A DNA stretch of 64,000 bases from Zoogloea sp041914405 (GTDB lineage: Bacteria > Pseudomonadota > Gammaproteobacteria > Burkholderiales > Rhodocyclaceae): positions 62,001 through 126,000 of the forward strand of contig NZ_JAYSDK010000009.1 of the NCBI RefSeq assembly GCF_041914405.1, given 5' to 3'. The notes below the pieces were generated by a model. It searched no databases. It was not told the DNA's origin and saw nothing but the letters and a program-made list of their open reading frames with translations. Below are positions 60,494-64,000 of this stretch, piece after piece (position 1 is the first letter of the stretch; every line of letters begins with the position of its first letter). Both the position numbers and the translations under genes were made by a program.

Positions 60494-62986
60494 TCAGAAG
60501 TCGTCTTCACTGTAGAAGGGGTTGGAGCCGTCGTTGATCTTCCCATATCCGGGGATGCTACGGCGAAGCACGTTGATCGGGCTGGAGCCGAGGCTGCCGG
60601 CACCGTTGAAATCGAGCTGGAAGAAGAAGGCGCGGGTCACGTCGTTCACGCTGGTGGTCAGCTGCTGCACGACACCACGGAAGACCCAGCAACCGGCGTT
60701 GTACTCGACGCCAGCAACCCCCTGGTTGAGGCGGTGGTCACGCAGGTTGCGGTTGTAGCGCGCCACCCCGTACCAGTTGCCCCACAGCGGCCACTGGCCG
60801 GTGATGTCCAGGTCGCGGAAACCATCGGGGTTGGCGTCATCGGTGGAGTAGTTGCGCCGATAGCGCCAGCTCACGCCGACAGAGTGGGCATAGCTGGGCT
60901 GGTAGCGCAGACCGAAATTGAATCTCTCGGTCCAGTTTTCACGCGGGTTGTACTGCCAGGTGGTGTCGAGCTGGGTCTTCGACGCCAGGTTGATGCCGAA
61001 GGCGCCCAGCAGGTCGGCACGCCCGCCGGTACGCGGCGTACCACCGGGCAACACAACCCGCTGATCGTCCATGTAGTAGCGCTGGCCGAGCAAGGCACGC
61101 ACCGTCTCGGCGCCGGTGGCAGGGTCGATCAGGCGGGACTGGACGGCGGTGGTGAGCTGATTGGCGTTGGAGATGCGGTCGCCACCGGTGTAGACGTTTT
61201 CGGCGAAGAGCTGCGCGAAGTTGAAGTCGTAGGAGCCCGAATCGAAGTTCGGGATCATCGACTGGTCGCGATACGGCACGTAGAGGTAATACACCCGCGG
61301 CTCGAGGGTCTGCACGTAGTCACGGCCGGCGAAGCTGGTATCCCGTTCGAAGGTCACGCCGCTGTCCACCGACATGATCGGCAGCGTGCGGGAGACGGTG
61401 TTCTCACCGACGGTGGTGCGACGGTCGAGGTCGTAACGCGTCATGTGCACGCCGACCTTCGGGGTGATGTAGAACGCCGAGGTCTGGATCGGCAGCGACA
61501 GCTGCGGGTAGAGCGTCATCCGCCGGCCCTCGTCGAGGGTCGGATGGCTGAAGGCCACGTACTCGCTGGCCATCTGGAAGGTGGTGCCGCCAGGCAGCTC
61601 CGGCCGGTTGGCGGTCAGGGTCAGTTGCGGCAGGCGCTTGTAGGGCACCGCCACCGGCGCGCCATTGGGATCCTGCAGGGTCTGGTAGGCCTGCAGCAGG
61701 CCAGTAGCATTCCACCAGCCGCCGCCGGAGTAGCTCACCATGCCTTGGCGCAGCAGGTTCACCTGCGAAGTCAAAGCCAGCCGCGAGCTCAGGTCGATGA
61801 AGTAGCGCGGATCGGATACAGCGGAAAAGTCGATGTTGCCGGCCCAGCCGTTGCCGAAGATCTGGTTGTGGCGGATCTGGCCGGCCATCCGGCTGCGCCC
61901 CTCCACCTCATCGTTGGGCATCCACTCGAAGTAGTTCGTACCCCGGTAGGTCGGCGTGATGTAGCGGGCCTCGTTGCGCAACTGCAGGCCGCGCCGCCCC
62001 ATGTAGCGGGTCGTCAGCGTGTCGTCGTAGTTCGGCGCCAAGTTGAAGTAATACGGGATGGTCAGATCGAAACCGACCTTGTTCGACGTACCGAAGGTTG
62101 GCGACAAGAGGCCGGACTTGCGGCTGTCGCCAAGGGGAAAGTCGGCCCACGGCACGTAGGCCAGCGGCACCCCCTTGAAGATCAGCGTCCCGTTATGGGC
62201 CTCGCCGACGCTGCGATCGTAGTCGAGCTCAAGCTCCTTGGCCTTGACGTACCAGTCGGGGCGGTCGGGCTTGCAGCTGGTCCAGGTGGCGTTGAAGAAG
62301 CGGAACTGGTTCTCGCCCTCCAGTTGCAGGGAATCGGCCGAGCCATGGCCGGTGAGCGGCTGCTGGCTCATCGGCACGGCCTGGCCGGGCAGCAGCGGCG
62401 TTTCGCCGGGGCGCGGGCCGCGCGGCGGACGGCTGATCGAGTAGTTCGGCGAATCGAAAGTCCCGACCTGCTCCTGCACCTTCATGCGCGCATGGGGGCC
62501 GCTCATCTCGTCCTGGCCGCGGGTGATGCGCACATTGCCGGTGGCCTCGACCTCGTCGGTCAGCTCGAAATACTGCAGCTTGTCGGCTTCGATGCGGGTG
62601 TTGTCGCGAGTCAGTACGGCGGAGCCTTCGGCAACCGCATCGAGATCCTGACGACCTGTCACCCGGTCGCCGTCGATCACCGTGGTGTGCGGCGGCAGCG
62701 CCGCCGCGCCCGCGACGGGCTGGACCGTAGCCCCCTTGCGCCCCGCGGGTGGGACGGTCTTCTTAACGGGCGGCGCGGTCGCCGGCGTTACGCCAACCGG
62801 CTTGGACGGCGCTGCGGCGGCCGGTGCGCGTGATGCCGGCTGCGCAGCAGCGGCGGGCCGGACCGTGGCCGGCTTGCCGAGCAGCGACGGCGACACCACG
62901 AAGGGCGGAAGATCCTCGGCGCCGGCCCGCCCCCACAGGGCGAAGAGGGCGATGGACAGGAAGCGCAACTGCGTACGTGGTTTCAT
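60494..62986 (-). CDS. lptD: LPS-assembly outer membrane protein LptD
   Basis: An 830-residue protein placing lipopolysaccharide in the outer leaflet. It has a signal peptide (ending RAGA-E) and a Pro/Ala-rich spacer, then an LptA-like domain (VIDGDRVTGRQDLDAVAEGS, then RIEADKLQYF) and the long beta-barrel from about residue 310. Only two cysteines are seen in the mature protein, one after the N-terminal domain (TSCKPDRPDW) and one near the C-terminus (NAGCWVF), enough for a single inter-domain disulfide where E. coli has two. It is first in the lptD-surA operon and divergent from amgK. Confidence 0.94.
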   Translation of the reverse strand: MKPRTQLRFLSIALFALWGRAGAEDLPPFVVSPSLLGKPATVRPAAAAQPASRAPAAAAPSKPVGVTPATAPPVKKTVPPAGRKGATVQPVAGAAALPPHTTVIDGDRVTGRQDLDAVAEGSAVLTRDNTRIEADKLQYFELTDEVEATGNVRITRGQDEMSGPHARMKVQEQVGTFDSPNYSISRPPRGPRPGETPLLPGQAVPMSQQPLTGHGSADSLQLEGENQFRFFNATWTSCKPDRPDWYVKAKELELDYDRSVGEAHNGTLIFKGVPLAYVPWADFPLGDSRKSGLLSPTFGTSNKVGFDLTIPYYFNLAPNYDDTLTTRYMGRRGLQLRNEARYITPTYRGTNYFEWMPNDEVEGRSRMAGQIRHNQIFGNGWAGNIDFSAVSDPRYFIDLSSRLALTSQVNLLRQGMVSYSGGGWWNATGLLQAYQTLQDPNGAPVAVPYKRLPQLTLTANRPELPGGTTFQMASEYVAFSHPTLDEGRRMTLYPQLSLPIQTSAFYITPKVGVHMTRYDLDRRTTVGENTVSRTLPIMSVDSGVTFERDTSFAGRDYVQTLEPRVYYLYVPYRDQSMIPNFDSGSYDFNFAQLFAENVYTGGDRISNANQLTTAVQSRLIDPATGAETVRALLGQRYYMDDQRVVLPGGTPRTGGRADLLGAFGINLASKTQLDTTWQYNPRENWTERFNFGLRYQPSYAHSVGVSWRYRRNYSTDDANPDGFRDLDITGQWPLWGNWYGVARYNRNLRDHRLNQGVAGVEYNAGCWVFRGVVQQLTTSVNDVTRAFFFQLDFNGAGSLGSSPINVLRRSIPGYGKINDGSNPFYSEDDF

Positions 62987-63067
62987 CCCGGAGCAGGAAC
63001 CAGCCGGCGAGCCGACCGCATGGTTTGATAAACTGCCGGATTTTACACGAACACTTCTTCGACTCCC

Positions 63068-64000
63068 GTGGAACGACGCCAACAACTCCAGGCCTGGATC
63101 GCCGCCGAATTTCCCGGCCGCGCCTTCGAACTCGCCCCGGCCAGCGCCGACGCCAGCTTCCGGCGCTATTTCCGGCTGACATTCGCCGACGATCCGGTAT
63201 CGCTGATCGTCATGGACGCGCCGCCCAGCCACGAGGACTGCCGCCCCTACATCAAGGTTGCCGAACTGTTCGGCGCCGCCGGCGTGCATGTACCGCAGAT
63301 CATCAAGCATGATCTCGAGCAGGGCTTCCTGCTGCTGTCCGATCTGGGCAGCACCACCTACCTGCAGGCGCTGACCAAAGACAACGCCCACAACCTGTAC
63401 GCGGAAGCCCTCGGCGCGCTGATGAGCATCCAGCTCTCGAGCAAGCCCGGCGTGCTGCCCGAGTACGACCGTGAACTGCTGCAACGGGAGATGGAGCTCT
63501 TTCCGGTGTGGTACGTGTCGCGCCACAAGGGCATCACCCTCACCGACAAGCAGGCCCAGCAGCTCTACGACGTCTTCGACCGCGTTCTCGACGTAAACCT
63601 GGCGGAGCCCAAGGTTTACGTGCACCGCGACTACCACAGCCGCAACCTGATGCAGTCCACGCCCAACCCCGGCGTACTCGACTTCCAGGATGCGGTGTAT
63701 GGCCCGCTGACCTACGACTTGGCCTCCCTGCTCAAAGACGCCTACGTTCACTGGGACGAAGACTTCACCCTCGACCTGCTGGCCCGCTACTGGGAAACCG
63801 CCCGCAGCCTCGGCCTGCCGGTGCGCGAAGATTTCGCCGACTTCCACCGGGACTACGAATACATGGGCGTCCAGCGCCACATCAAGGTGCTCGGCATCTT
63901 CGCCCGCCTGTATCACCGGGATGGCAAGGACGGCTACCTGAAGGACATGCCGCTGGTCCTGCATTACCTGCGCAAGACCTGCGAACGCTACGGCGAACTC
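63068..64000 (+). CDS. amgK: AmgK-like sugar kinase (partial, runs off window)
   Basis: At least 311 residues of an aminoglycoside-phosphotransferase-fold kinase, open at the right edge, starting with GTG. The Brenner-type catalytic loop HRDYHSRNLM and the metal motif VLDFQDAVYGPLTYDLASLL are present, along with LLLSDLGSTTYLQAL. AmgK phosphorylates the anomeric position of MurNAc/GlcNAc in cell-wall recycling. A divergent amgK next to lptD is the arrangement of Pseudomonas, where murU follows amgK; that gene would be just outside this window. Confidence 0.85.
   Translation, partial: MERRQQLQAWIAAEFPGRAFELAPASADASFRRYFRLTFADDPVSLIVMDAPPSHEDCRPYIKVAELFGAAGVHVPQIIKHDLEQGFLLLSDLGSTTYLQALTKDNAHNLYAEALGALMSIQLSSKPGVLPEYDRELLQREMELFPVWYVSRHKGITLTDKQAQQLYDVFDRVLDVNLAEPKVYVHRDYHSRNLMQSTPNPGVLDFQDAVYGPLTYDLASLLKDAYVHWDEDFTLDLLARYWETARSLGLPVREDFADFHRDYEYMGVQRHIKVLGIFARLYHRDGKDGYLKDMPLVLHYLRKTCERYGEL

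Overview
The window is 64 kb of GC-rich chromosome from a Gram-negative bacterium, most likely a betaproteobacterium of the Rhodocyclales type. That placement is inferred from the order lptD-surA-pdxA-rsmA with a divergent amgK, from pyk-fba-purC, and from codon use; no rRNA or tRNA gene is present to confirm it. The sequence is continuous except for one 100-N gap at 51470-51569, inside a giant repeat protein.

92-9383 is a run of five genes on the plus strand that overlap or nearly abut: a membrane protein fusing two periplasmic sensor-like modules to an MFS transporter, a periplasmic ABC-type substrate-binding protein, a formyltransferase-fold enzyme, a protein with an intact TIR domain followed by two TIR-like domains, and a membrane-anchored STAND NTPase with 14 WD40 repeats (two seven-bladed propellers). 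9516-27765 follows directly on the same strand. It is a 19-gene contractile phage-tail-like (contractile injection system, CIS) locus: sheath, tube, gpD-like hub, gpV-like spike, gp25, gpJ, two tail fibres sharing an N-terminus, a peptidoglycan-binding protein and several unassigned structural proteins. It has no capsid, terminase, portal, integrase, holin, lysin or recognisable AAA+ ATPase. This is the most unusual part of the window: a signalling/NAD-hydrolase-like module (TIR plus STAND-WD40) physically linked to a CIS.

27826-32563 (minus strand) is a surface polysaccharide block: rfbB, rfbD, rfbA, rfbC and wecB, which supply dTDP-L-rhamnose and UDP-ManNAc. 32795-44086 is largely core metabolism and signalling: a CHASE-PAS-GGDEF diguanylate cyclase, pyruvate kinase, class II aldolase, a small coiled-coil membrane protein, a DUF3422 protein, purC, an HDOD protein, oligopeptidase A and a DUF4124/glutaredoxin-like protein. 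44475-53428 is one giant DUF4347/cadherin/VCBS/Calx-beta repeat surface protein, preceded by an unusually AT-rich regulatory stretch and followed by an outer-membrane beta-barrel protein.

54214-64000 holds a NifX-like cofactor-binding protein, exonuclease III, a Crp/Fnr regulator with a clear palindromic operator ahead of a small DUF2892 membrane protein, and the minus-strand block lptD-surA-pdxA-(patatin lipoprotein)-rsmA, with amgK divergent from lptD and running off the end of the window. A short palindrome of form GGGCGAAT-NN-ATTCGCCC recurs in intergenic spaces at 30.5, 37.5 (degenerate), 40.5 and 56.4 kb.
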